NCBI GenBank assembly: GCA_036874045.1
Contig: CM072342.1
Span: 7,710,501 to 7,774,500, forward strand
DNA from: Cymodocea nodosa
Lineage: Eukaryota > Streptophyta > Magnoliopsida > Alismatales > Cymodoceaceae
Length of the DNA: 64,000 nucleotides
Direction: 5' to 3'
The position numbers and the translations under genes are program-made. This document shows positions 22,663-33,587 of this stretch, piece after piece; within the stretch, counting starts at the first letter, position 1; the number at the start of each line of letters is the position of its first letter. The notes under the pieces were generated by a model. It saw only the letters and a list, made by a program, of their open reading frames with translations, made no database searches and was not told the origin of the DNA.

Positions 22663-24573
22663 TTAGATAATGATATAATATATCCGATTTCTAATAGCTC
22701 GTGGGTTAGTCCAATCCATGTAGTTCCCAAGAAATCAGGATTAACAGTTCTTAGGAATGAAAGTCAAGACTTGATACCTACTAGAATTCAATCAGGCTGG
22801 AGAGTATGTATAGACTATAGAAAGCTGAATGCTGTGACTAGGAAAGATCATTTTCCCTTACCTTTTATAGATCAAATGCTGGAAAGATTAGTAAGGCAAA
22901 AATCTCCTAGAGTGATTCATTATACAAGCAAAACCTTAAATGATGCTCAAGTTAATTACACAACTACTGAAAAAGAATTATTAGCTGTTGTGTTTGCTTT
23001 AGAAAAGTTTAGATCATATTTGATTGGAGTTAAAGTAATAGTATACACAGATCATTCAACTCTAAAACATCTAATAAAGAAAAAAGAAACTAAACCTAGA
23101 TTGATCCGATGGATATTATTATTGCAAGAATTTGATCTAGAAATTAAAGATAAAAAAGGTTGTGAGAATGTAGTAGCATATCATTTATCAAGATTACAAA
23201 TAAAAAAATCAAATATTGAAATTAAGGATAATTTTCCTGATGAACAATTAATGACCATCAACACAATGCCTTGGTATGCAGACATAGTTAATTACTTAGT
23301 TAATGGTTTAACACCTAAGGATTGGAATAGACAGGATAAGAAATTATTTTTCTCAAGAGTAAAATATTACTATTGGGAAAACCCTTACTTATTTAAGAAA
23401 TGTCTTGATCTGGTTTTAAGGAGGTGTGTTCTAGAAACTGAATATTCGAGCATATTGTCTTTTTGTCATGACCAAGCTTGTGGAAGACATTTTGGTTCTA
23501 GGAAAACTGTTGCAAAAATTTTGCTATGTGGGTTTTATTGGCCAACACTATTCAAAGATGCTCATAAATATTGCTTATGTTGTTTAAGATGTCAACAAAT
23601 AGGAAGAATATCAAAGAGGAATATGATGCCTCTTAATCCTATTATTGAGGTTGAAATCTTTGATGTGTGGGGAATAGATTTTATGGGTCCATTTCCTATA
23701 TCTAATCAATTTAATTACATATTGTTGAGAGTGGATTATGTATCTAAATGGATAGAAGCTATTCCTACAAAAACTAACGATAACAAAGTGGTAATACAAT
23801 TTATAAGAACAAATATATTTGCCAGATTTGGAATACCTAAAGTTATTATCAGTGATAGAGGAACTCATTTCTGTAATAGAAGTTTTGAAGCCTTAATGAA
23901 GAAATATGGAGTAAACCACAAAATTGCAACATCATATCATCCGCAAACAAGTGGACAAGTAGAAAGTGCAAACAAACAAATTAAATTAATCTTGGAAAAA
24001 GTAGTAAATCCTACTAGAACAGATTGGGCTAATAGATTGATTGATGTACTTTGGGCTTATAGAACTGCTTATAAAATGAGCTTAGGTATGTCACCTTTTA
24101 GGCTAGTATATGGAAAAAGTTGTCATTTACTTGCTGAAATAGAACATAAAGCTTATTGGGCATTAAAAACTCTAAACACTAATTTAAATCAAGTTGCTGA
24201 AAATAGGAAAATGCAACTAATTGAATTAGAAGAATTTAGAAATGAAGCTTATTCAAAGACTGTAAGAGAAAAAGAGAAAATTAAATTCTAGCATGATAGA
24301 AAAATTATTCCTAAAAACTTTGAAATAGGACAAGAAGTATATCTTTATATAGCTAGACTCCATAACCATCCAAGAAAATTAAGATCTAGATGGGCAGGAC
24401 CTTACATAGTTAGAAATATTTATCCTTATGGAGCTATTGAAATTGAAAATCCTAAAAATCAGAATATATTTAAAGTAAATGGACACAGACTTAAACCTAT
24501 TCTGAAAACACCAAAAAGCTCCTTTGGAATTATAGAAGAAGTTAGAGTAGAGGACTACTCGAGCTTTATTTAG
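22663..24573 (+). pseudogene. Athila A: RT remnant, RNase H, integrase
   Basis: Same frame as the protease. The RT N-terminus is present ([34 protein letters not shown]), but at FIDQMLERL near 22888 it jumps in frame to RNase H ([38 protein letters not shown]). The RT palm with its YxDD motif is deleted. Integrase follows: zinc-binding region with CLRCQQIG, catalytic Asp in [11 protein letters not shown], Asp in ISDRGTHF, Glu in GQVESANKQ, and RSRWAGPYIV near the C-terminus. A TAG at about 24289 replaces a Trp codon present in copy C. The reading ends at 24573. Confidence 0.9.
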
Positions 24574-25234
24574 TAAGAAATCAGTTTTTATGTTTATATA
24601 TATTTAAATAAATACAAAACATTAAAAATATATATGAAACATAAAAATAGTTGCGGTTCAACCGATTGGATCCATTAGTATGACCGGAACATAAAAAATT
24701 GTATATTAATTTTTAGAAAAAAAAAATATTGGATTTACCGAAACATAATATCGGTTCAACCGAAAGAAAAATAACAAAAATAAAAAATATTTAGGTCTGA
24801 CTGAAACATAGTATTGGTTAAACCGGTAAAAAAATAGAAAAACTATTCTCTGTAATATTTTTATTATATTTGCTTGTACGGAGAGTCCGTTGAATTACGC
24901 TTAACTCAACGAGCTTACTCCGTTGAGCCTTGAGTTAGTCAATGAGCTTATTTCGTTGAGTTAACTGTAACTCAACGGAGTACTGTAGCTAAGACCGCAG
25001 ATAAAATAGTAATAGTTGGTTCAGGAAATGACCCGATTACCCGTCTAAAACTTAGGGCTTATTTAAACTAAAACCTAGGGTTTTGGGGGCATTATCCGGC
25101 AAATCATTTAGAATCTAGAACAGTAGAAATCAGAGCGATTCCGTGCTGTTGTGTAACTCCATGATGAGGAAGATGACGCCTGAATTCTGGTAAGAAGTAG
25201 TTGACACCGCACAGTTTCTGAAGGAATCTGAAGA
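24574..25234 (+). repeat. Two palindrome arrays between integrase and ORF3 (A)
   Basis: First, 24650-24840 repeats CGGTTCAACCGA-like and CCGAAACATA phrases (palindrome GGTT-N-AACC). Second, 24885-24985 has several CGTTGAGTTA / TAACTCAACG hairpins, including arms CCGTTGAGTTA and TAACTCAACGG. The same two arrays occur in copy C at 48160-48620. The remaining bases to 25234 are leader sequence of ORF3; TGGTAAGAAGT near 25190 resembles a splice donor. Confidence 0.8.
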
Positions 25235-27395
25235 ATGACACTCGAGGCAGAAGATCAGAAATACAACAAGAGAGAAAGAGCTACAGAAGGTAGAATCAGA
25301 ACTTTTCAATTTCAGAAGAGATTTAGTAGATTTGGGTATACAAATACCTCAAATAATGGAAACACGAATCAGAATAGCAACATGAATAGCTGTAAGCAAG
25401 GAAAGACAAATAAGGCCAAGTAATGAAGTTGCCCTAGAATTAATCCAACGTAAGTCTCGGCTTTGGTTCAAAAGATGAATCTGTAGATGAGCTAAATGGG
25501 TGATCTGGGAGCAAGAAAGGAAAGAAAATGAAGAAGAGGCAGTTGAAGGACAAGAGGAGCCGACTGTTGAAAGACCTGTTTCTGAGGAGCAGCAGCTTAG
25601 ACCTTCAGTTCCACCATTTAAGCCGTTGGCACAAGTAGAAATGATGGGGCCTTCGATTGAAGAAGAAATAAGAGAATTTGCAGAACTGGTTCAAGTTGGG
25701 AAGAACCAAGGAGAATCAAAAGATTTGGTAGTGGCCAAAGTACACCTAGTGTTTGATGCACTTTACAAAAAGAGGGCTACAGAAAAGTTGAAAGCCCAAT
25801 ATAAAATCATAGTGGAACAGCATCACGTAGCTACTGCTAGAACTGTTGCCAAACCTGCTGCAAAAGGAGATGAAGCTGGTCCTTCGAGACCAGTAATTAT
25901 AGGAAAAGTTAAACAGGAAGAGCCAGTACTTGTGGCTCGAAGGCCTGCAGAGCCTACTTTTGTAGATTTAATTTCAGAAGATGAAGAGGAAGAACAGGTA
26001 CAACTAATCAGAAAAAAGAAAGGAAAAGAAAAAGTGCCTGAATTTGAGGAAATTAAATCTGAAGTACTAATTTTTACAAGGCCTGTGGAGCAGATTTTTA
26101 TTGACCTGCTATCCAATTTTGAGGAGGAGCAAGAGGAGCAAAGAAAAGAAAAAAATCAGGCTGAAATTAGTCTGTAGCTTGTACAAGAAGAAATAGAAAG
26201 TAGGGTAGAAACTGAATTGCCCATGACTCCATCCCAATCTGTTATAGAATCAGAAAGAACAGTAATAGAACAGATTGGTAGTCAGGAGGAGCAAGAAAGA
26301 GCAGAAAATGAAGAGGCTGAAAGAAGCCATTTGGACAAAAATAATTTCACAGATTCCACTGAAGAGCAAGAGACTCTTCAGCAAATTATGGAAAGAATTC
26401 AAGAAAGAGTGGAGAGTTCTGCCGGCTCACCACCACAGACAGAAGCAAAAGCAAAAATTCAGGAATCTGAAGAGAATGTCCAAATGCAACTTATGCTAGA
26501 GGAAGATCAAGAACAAACCCCTCAGGAGCAACAAAGTCACCTTCCTGACCTGACTGAAACAATAATTTTGAATGAAGTACATTTTAGTAGTCAGGAAGCT
26601 TATACCAAATATCAAGAAATAAAGGGTTACGATATTATTTATAGTAGACCAGTAAATTGGGATGGAATGCAAGAAATCAAAGATCTATTTGAATTCCAAG
26701 GTCTACTGCAATTCATTTCACAAGAGAGAGGGCATGCAATATATGAAAATTTAGTACCCTGTTTTTATGCTAATTTGAGAGAAGGAGAAGGATGATTAAT
26801 TTCAAACGTGGAGGAAGCTGATGTACAGATAACACCAGAGCTTCTCCATAATATTTTTGGATTAAAGAATGAAGGAATAACAATTTTGGAAGATACAACT
26901 GCAGTTGAATGGACTGAACAGCAAATTAAGGATTGTTTAGCTATCAATCTTGGTGTGCCATTATTAAATAGATTGAAGCATTTAAATGGTAAAGCACATA
27001 TGGTAGCTAACATTCTAATTAAGAATGTCTATCAACGACAGGGCCATGACATAGAATTAAGTCAATTTGTCAAATGGGCCACATATGCAGTTGTAAATAA
27101 GATCCAAATAAATTGGTCTGTAGTTTTTATCTCTAAGCTGAAAACAGTGAAGAAGAAATTATTTTATGGAGATTTGATTCCACTACTGATGGTGGACTAT
27201 ATTGATTTCACGAAATGGACATCAAAAAGGATTAGATCAAGAACCATTTTAGTGAAAGAATACAGAAATTTTGTAGCTACAAAACTAGTTATACCTTCTA
27301 GAGGAATTATAGGAGCAGTAGAGAGAATTAATCAATTAGAGCTTCAATTAGAAAAACTCCAGAAGGAAGTAGATGAACTTAGGCATAGAGATTAA
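25235..27395 (+). pseudogene. Athila A ORF3 (putative plant transposon protein)
   Basis: The main frame runs from about 25500 to 27395, with stops at 26175-26177 and 26793-26795 (GGA in copy C, TGA here). A basic N-terminal segment is at 25235-25423 in another frame. The first 400 residues are Glu/Gln-rich and low complexity. The C-terminal 270 are globular: YDIIYSRPVNWDG, LLQFISQERGHAIYE, LVPCFYANL, ITPELLHNIFGL, then a coiled-coil end. The FYANL region matches the Putative plant transposon protein family (PF20167) that follows integrase in Athila elements, sometimes called env-like. I see no signal peptide or membrane segment, so an envelope role is not supported. Function unknown. Confidence 0.82.
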
Positions 27396-27686
27396 ATTGT
27401 ATTGTTCGTATACTTATGTAAAGTTGTATGAAATTGTATGATGTACTTGTAATTTAATTGATTCATATTAATGAATATAATTTTTCAGATGCAATTTTCA
27501 TACGTGTTTTGGATGTGAAATGAATGGAATTTATTGAATATTATGTCATTGTGGAACTTTATGAATGAATATGTAACAGATTTACAATTTGCTAAATGGC
27601 AGGATAATTGCTTAAAAATTTCTACATGTTATAAGGTAAAATGTAAATTTTGCATAAAATAAAATGACCTGCAAGTTAAATCTTTA
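27396..27686 (+). other. Non-coding sequence after ORF3 (A)
   Basis: Aligns with the reverse complement of copy C at about 45450-45790 (for example GATTTACAATTTGCT and CTGCAAGTTAAAT). In C it leads on to gag. In A it stops at about 27686, where LTR sequence starts, so gag and the F-box gene are deleted. Confidence 0.75.
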
Positions 27687-28912
27687 TATCACGCAGGGAA
27701 AGAAATCATCGCCGTTGATAAGAATGAAGGAAATCCAACCGACCATTCAAGCGGAAGCAGTTACTACTGAAGAAATATAAAAGAAAAGAAGAAAAAAGAA
27801 GTGTGTGATTGATGTAAGGTCAGTGTGTGCAGAGGAGGATCGACGTCACAATTCTCTAAAGTACCACACCAACCATCATCATCACTAGCACAATCACTAA
27901 CCATCGGGTCGATTAGCCAAACATAGTGCCTGACAATCACTGTGAGGAGTGATCGCGTCGCGGGAAGGGAAGCCATTTTCACCAAGCGCCGACTCATATT
28001 TTAGGAGATCGTAAAGCTTTTAGCCTTGGCTTCGAGTTGATGCCTGTATGCTGAAGAGGAGATCATCTTGCAATTCTGGACTCGCGATTCTATAGGGAGA
28101 AGAGACAGGATTGTAAGTGGTTTAATTTTTAGGGGTGTAATCGCGTTGCAAGTAGTGTCGGAAGTATTTACTGTCTAGTGAGATTACTTTACATTTCACC
28201 TATCGCCCATTTCCATGTTCATATTAAAACAAAAATACCAAAAACAATTTATCTATGTTTGTATGTTGTATTGTTTGTGTTGTATCGTGATTAATGTTAT
28301 CTTTGTCAGTGTTGTGATTGTTTTATGTTTATTTTAGATTTACAGTTTACTGAAATTGGGTTCGTTCAAAAGACTTAAAGATTTTAATGGTTACTGTTTG
28401 AATTATCTAAATGTTAGTATTGCTTAATGATAAATCCAATGTTAACTAGCATTAAAGAGCTTAATTAATGTTATTTACAATCTGTGGAATCACCCAATGG
28501 TTGGCCGAATTCCTCTGTAAATACTAGTATTAAAAAGAAAAGTCAAGCTCGTGGAGTTAACTTAAGTCCACGAGGTTAGTCCGTTGAGTTAGCCATAACT
28601 CAACGAACTTAGCCCGTTGAGTTAACTATAAGTCAACGGAGAGCTTATTGAATATATAAATTTGATTGTTAACAAACAAACAGTTCTCAAGTTCGTCTTT
28701 AATTCCTTGTGGGATCGACCTGTAGTTGCACATTGATACAATAGACACTGTGCACTTGCAGTTAAAATACAAATTGGAATTAATATCTAAATTGTATTAA
28801 AGGTTGTTTGTTTACTTCTAAAAGAAAGAATAGGCATAAAGATAAATTAATTAAGTAAAACAGAAGTAACAAATCCAAGTTTTTCTAGTGTAGTGCTGGG
28901 AAAAACCAAACA
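27687..28912 (+). mobile_element. Athila A, 3' LTR, 5'-truncated
   Basis: Starts within the LTR at TATCACGCAGG (compare 36064) and ends AACCAAACA. The first roughly 800 bases of the LTR and the polypurine tract are missing. It contains the CGTTGAGTTA array at 28550-28645. The right flank GTACC differs from the left flank TGTGG of A and lies in copia LTR sequence rather than copia pol. Confidence 0.88.
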
Positions 28913-29817
28913 GTACCCAAGTATTTTGATAATGCAAAACCTATGTGAGGAAACATATTGTATTTCACTGTTAAGTCTTACTACATTAGATCAAAAGGCT
29001 GTTAGAACTATTTCCAAGTAGTTGAAAAGATCAAGAAGGTTCCTGATGAATAGATTAAGCAGAGTCAACAAAATCAAATAGTTACAGGTCTAAGTATCCT
29101 AAGAGCAAGTTTAAAGCTGCAGCAATGCTATCGGACAGTTAAAAGAATAACTATCTGATTTTACAAAGCCTTCGGAGAGTTATTTAATCAGACAGTTAAA
29201 GGGATTGAATGATTGGATAGTTAAGGAGATAACTATCCGGAAGCTTAAAAGACTTTTCGGGTAGTTATAGGTATAACTATGCGAAAGTTAAGTCATTCAA
29301 TAAACCACGTGCAGAAATACAGAACGGAAGCTTAAAAGACTTGTCGGAGAGTTAGATAACTATCCGAGTTTTCTTTTTAGAGAGTTAGATAACTATTCGA
29401 GTTTTTTGGTAAGTTACAGGCATAACTTTCTGGAACTTAAGTCATTTTATTACACACGTGTAAAATGGAGGAAGCCGGCAGTTGAAAGTTTAAATGGGAA
29501 AATCGGAGAGTTAGGATAACTATCTGAAATTTAAAAGAGAGTTCGGTAAGTTATAGTTTAACTATCCGTAACTTAAATCAGTGAATTTCCCACGTGCAGA
29601 AATCCAGACAGATGCTCAAATAGGTTTTCAGAGAGTTAGAAGGATAACTATCTGAAATTTCAAAAGAGTTTCGGTGAGTTATAGTTTAACCATCCGAAAC
29701 TTAAGTCATTGAATTTTCCACGTGCAGAATTCCAAACAGTGGCTCAAATAAGTTTTCGGAGAGTTAGAAAAATAACTATCCGGAATCCTGAAGAATTTCG
29801 GTGAGTTACAAGATAAC
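28913..29817 (+). mobile_element. Copia LTR (probably D1 3' LTR), part 1
   Basis: Begins a few bases inside the LTR (CCAAGTATTTTGATAATGC, compare the LTR ends at 56560 and 63215 on the minus strand). A degenerate repeat of about 130 bp runs through it, each unit with CTTAAGTCA, a CACGTG-type core and a palindrome of the AGTTA...TAACTATC type (29295, 29430, 29570, 29700). It is interrupted by Athila B; ATAAC at 29813-29817 is duplicated at 37375-37379. Confidence 0.87.
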
Positions 29818-30216
29818 TGTTTAGAATGAAAAAGTGCATATTATTAACGGTTAAATGATGGTTAATTGCATAATATTTAGCTTATCATATGAGAATTAAG
29901 CCATTATGTTATAATTGCACTGTTATATGCTTCAATTGAAGAATCTGCTTAATTTTGAGGAATTAATGTTAATTTAGTACATTTATGAACTGTCGGTAAG
30001 TTGTAGGCTGTGAAATTCTTAAGTATCCGAATTTTCTGATATTTCAGACAGTTATGTTTAACATACCGAACAAATTTGGACAGTTATGTTTAACAGATCG
30101 AATATGTATCGGATAGTTATGTTTAAATTGTCAAACAGTTATGTTTAGAGAGAATATTTTATTATTTCCAGATGTACACGTGTTGAAACCAGAATGAATG
30201 TCTTAAGTGAATTTTC
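29818..30216 (+). mobile_element. Athila-like element B, 5' LTR fragment
   Basis: First 399 bases of the LTR from TGTTTAGAATGAAAAAG, then an abrupt join at GAATTTTCGGACACGAC to the interior at the position corresponding to 20690 in A. The rest of the LTR, the primer site and half of the zinc knuckle are deleted. The join lies at a short shared GGA/CGG. Confidence 0.88.
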
Positions 30217-31585
30217 GGACACGACATTTCTGATTGTTTGAAATTGAGACATTTAAAGATTGTTAGATACCATGAACAACAAATGAATTATCCTCAATAT
30301 AATAGAGCCGAGTAAGAGAATCCTATAGTTTACCGAACTGATGGTCAGTATAGAATGTGTAATATGATGAGAGACACTGAAGTTTGGGATAACTATGACA
30401 GACTGGAGCATAGTATAGAGCAAAATCTGGACAAACTGGAATACTTTGTGTGTCAACAACAAGAAGTCAACTGATTAAACTATAAGGAGGCATATTCAGA
30501 ACCTAAACAGGATATAATTTTCGAAACTGAAAAAGCCATAAAGAAAATTGATCAAAAATTGAATGCAATGAAATTAGATGATCTAGAAACAAAATTAAAA
30601 GCATTAGACAAAAATGCAATGAAAATACAAGCTTTGCAACAGGATAATGAAAATTATAATGTTATAAACTTGCACAACTTGCAAAATATATAACAAACAG
30701 AAAACACTAATGTAAGAGAATTTAAAGAATGCACTTTAAAACTAAAAATAATTGAAGATCATAATCACGAAAATGATATACAAAAACATCATGAAAGTAA
30801 CGAAAATCTGGAAGATGTATGTGTAACATTAAGATCTGGAACTGATATACCCCCCAAGAACTCAAAATGAAAATGATATGAAGGTGGACAAGAGTAAAAA
30901 TCAAAATGATAATGAAAATGTAATAGCTGAAAATCTAGAAATCACTCAAGAACATTCTGAATCTGCAATTGAAGCTAAAAATGATCAAACAAATCAACTG
31001 AAAGAAAAAGAGTCTTTGAAATCAAAATCTTTAGCACCCTATCCTGAAAGATTACAATAAACAATTCCTGAAAAACAAGAAAAAATCAGAGAAATTTTTG
31101 AAAAAGTACAAGTTAACATTCCTTTGTTAGATCTACTGCAGAATATGCCATCTTGTGCTAAATTTCTGAAGGATTGGTGTACTAAGAAAAGAGAGCGAAA
31201 AGTTCTTAGAAAGGTCTTTTTAGCTGAGCAAAGTAGTTCTTTATTTCTGCCACAAATTCCTAAAAAGTTATCTGATCTTGGAATCCATGTTATATCATGC
31301 ACCATAGGAAATACCATTCTAGAAAGAACCTTAATAGACTTAGGTGTAGGTATAAATGTTATGCCCAGTGATATATTTGCATCCTTAGGATTAGAAGGCT
31401 TAACTCCTACTAGTAAGGTTATTCAATTAGCTGATAGAAGTATAAGATACCCTAGAGGAAAAATAGAGGATGCCTTAATTAAAATTAAGAATTTTATATA
31501 TCCTATTGATATTGTAATTTTGGATTTCCAAAAAATTAAGCATAAAAATAGTGATACATCTTTAATTTTGGGAAGGCTATTTATG
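30217..31585 (+). pseudogene. Athila B: zinc-knuckle ORF remainder and protease
   Basis: Aligns closely to A from GHDISDCLKL through TLRSGT, PYPERLQ and the protease LIDLGVGINVMPSD to ILGR. Stops differ from A (about 30313, 30475, 30691 and 31058, the last two TAA for CAA). An extra base in a C-run near 30852 shifts the frame. At about 31585 the protease joins directly to the middle of gag (YEGIDVSTKSLLES), removing RT, RNase H, integrase, ORF3 and the gag N-terminus. Confidence 0.87.
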
Positions 31586-32260
31586 AAGGCATAGATGTTT
31601 CAACGAAATCTTTATTAGAATCTACTTGTCAAAATGGATTTTTAAAATTATGTAGTGAAGAAGCATGGGCATATTTAGAAAATTTTGCAAAAAGAACTAT
31701 ACAGTGGGAAAATTCGGTTGAAGCTATTGCAGATAAAAGATTATTGCCAAGAGGAATGCATGAAATAGATTCCAATACTATGCTTGAGGTGAAATTAAAT
31801 GAATTAACAAAGAAAATAGAAGAGTTATCATTAAATCAAAAGCTAGCAGAAAAGAATACAAACATAAATGACTTAGATATTATTTATGCTAGAAACCAGA
31901 GAGATAACTTGGGAAATTCTTATAATTCTAATTGGAGAAATCACCCGAATTTATCTTGGAGAAACAATAATTTCTAGGGAGGAGAAAATATAAATGAGAA
32001 GAACATAAGTTATGAAGTATTAATTGAACAAGGAGCTAGAATAGAGAAATTAGAAAAGATAATCCAACAAGTAAACAATCGTCTAGAATTTATATTTGGA
32101 AATGCTGCAAATCAAAATCGGAATAGAAATATATCACTTAGATAGAAGGAACCAATGGAAGTTAGACCTACTGGAGGATTGCCAATACAAGCTATACCTA
32201 ATCCTGTCAATAGAACGGTTAATGAAATTGATACCTCTTCTAGGAGGGCAGCTGAATGAA
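31586..32260 (+). pseudogene. Athila B: gag C-terminal half
   Basis: Encodes DVSTKSLLESTCQNGFL, EEAWAYLENFAKRTIQWENS, a coiled-coil region, then the Athila gag landmark NWRNHPNLSW and VRPTGGLPIQAIPNP. It matches copy C at 43450-44130. In ordinary Athila elements this block lies upstream of protease; here it follows it. No zinc knuckle lies between the coiled coil and NWRNHP. A stop (TAG) follows WRNNNF at about 31978. Confidence 0.87.
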
Positions 32261-32309
32261 GCAGCATATCTGAAGCAACTATCTATATGTATATGTGTTT
32301 TATTTTAAG

Positions 32310-32390
32310 TTAATAGTATCGTAGAGTTAATTTTTAACTCAACGAACTTAGTCTGTTGAGTTATGCCTTAACTCCACGAGGGTGTGCAGT
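32310..32390 (+). repeat. Palindrome array between gag and F-box gene (B)
   Basis: Hairpin arms GTAGAGTTA / TAACTCAACG and CTGTTGAGTTA / TAACTCCACGAG. The same array lies at this junction in copy C (43313-43385). Confidence 0.75.
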
Positions 32391-32447
32391 AGTTATGTTA
32401 ATTTTTGTCTCTGCTAAATTTTTGTTTGTGTTTTACAGAATCGACAA

Positions 32448-33587
32448 ATGAAATTAATGCAATTACCGTTGGATGCACTAAGGGAAATACTAAGTAACTT
32501 GTCAGCTAAAGATCTGTGTAGGCTGTGTTGTGTATCAAAGGAAATTAAAGATTGTATTGAAGAAAAATATTTTCAAGGACTACAAGCTGCAAAAATGACT
32601 AAGATTAGAGATGGATTCATATGGAGGTCATTTAATCATAGTTCAAATACCCATGAATATCTGGCAATGGAAGAAACTACTGGAATTCCACCCAATGCAT
32701 TAAAAGGAATGAGTCATATTATGGGGATAGATGAAGGATTAATCATATAGAAGACGAGACCAAGGTATGCAAGTTTATCATTACCTAATATTTTGATAAG
32801 AAATCCTATAACAGGAGAAGAATGGAATATAGGAAAACCTAATAGATTTGAAGCACCAACTGTAAATTATGGGTCAACTTTAATATTTTCTAATAAAAAT
32901 TCTGCAATTTCTGAAAAATTATATTATTGGAGACTTATAGGAAATTGGGGTGAAGATTTATGCTTAAGTGTGTATAATTTTCTGAACAAATCTTGGAATG
33001 AAAACATTATAATATATCTAGGACAGAAATCATTAATTAACCAAACACATGTCATACTTAATGGATATATCTATTTAGTCATGGAGATATTATTAGCATA
33101 TGGATCTGATTTATACATAGTGAGCATAGACAGTTATGATGATTATATAGAAATTTTGCCTATATCGAGTGAAATAGCTAAACCACCATCTGCAGAATTT
33201 AATGAAATTCAAATAGGAATGTGGTATAATGAAGAAGATGATCCTACTTTATGTCTGATAAGATGGTGGGATGAACTAATGAAATTTCAAATATAGATTA
33301 TGGAAGACATGAATGAATGGAAGTGGCAAGAGGAGTATATTGAAATAGAGGTAGAAATAGAAACTGCTACATTACCCTGGAACCAAAAAGAATCCCTTTC
33401 TGCATTACATATCATTAATGGTAATACACTCGTATTTGGAATTTATAATATATTGCATGTTTACAAATTAAAAAGGAACAAGAACTGCATTAAAACAGAA
33501 TTAATAACAAAAAGAACTATGCCTAAAAAGTTTGCTTGGACTGATACATTTATTCCATTTGTTTCTACTTTTCAATCATGTTCTTAA
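32448..33587 (+). pseudogene. Athila B: F-box protein gene
   Basis: The frame starts at ATG 32448. Residues 5-41 (LPLDALREILSNLSAKDL, then CVSKEI...EKYF) are a clear F-box, the motif that binds SKP1 in SCF ubiquitin ligases. The rest resembles F-box-associated domains: ILIRNPITGEEWNIGKPN, DLYIVSIDSYDDYIEIL, WWDELMKFQI. Stops at 32748-32750 and 33294-33296 interrupt a single frame that otherwise continues to 33587 (about 380 codons, a normal length for this class). Copy C has TAT at the first position, and a different stop (TGA against TAG) at the second, suggesting an ancestral TGG. An acceptor-like TTTTACAG ends at 32438, ten bases before the ATG. Target unknown. Confidence 0.87.

Noticed and set aside
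22771..24291. Intact 506-codon polyprotein as evidence of an active gypsy element
   Set aside because: It lacks the RT palm, begins after several in-frame stops and ends in a TAG inside integrase; it is a remnant.
24885..24985. Regular palindromic repeats resembling a CRISPR array
   Set aside because: Spacers are short, variable and themselves palindromic; context is a plant retrotransposon; no cas genes.
25235..27395. ORF3 as a retroviral-type envelope gene
   Set aside because: No signal peptide, transmembrane segment or glycoprotein-like pattern seen; the FYANL region fits the Putative plant transposon protein family instead.
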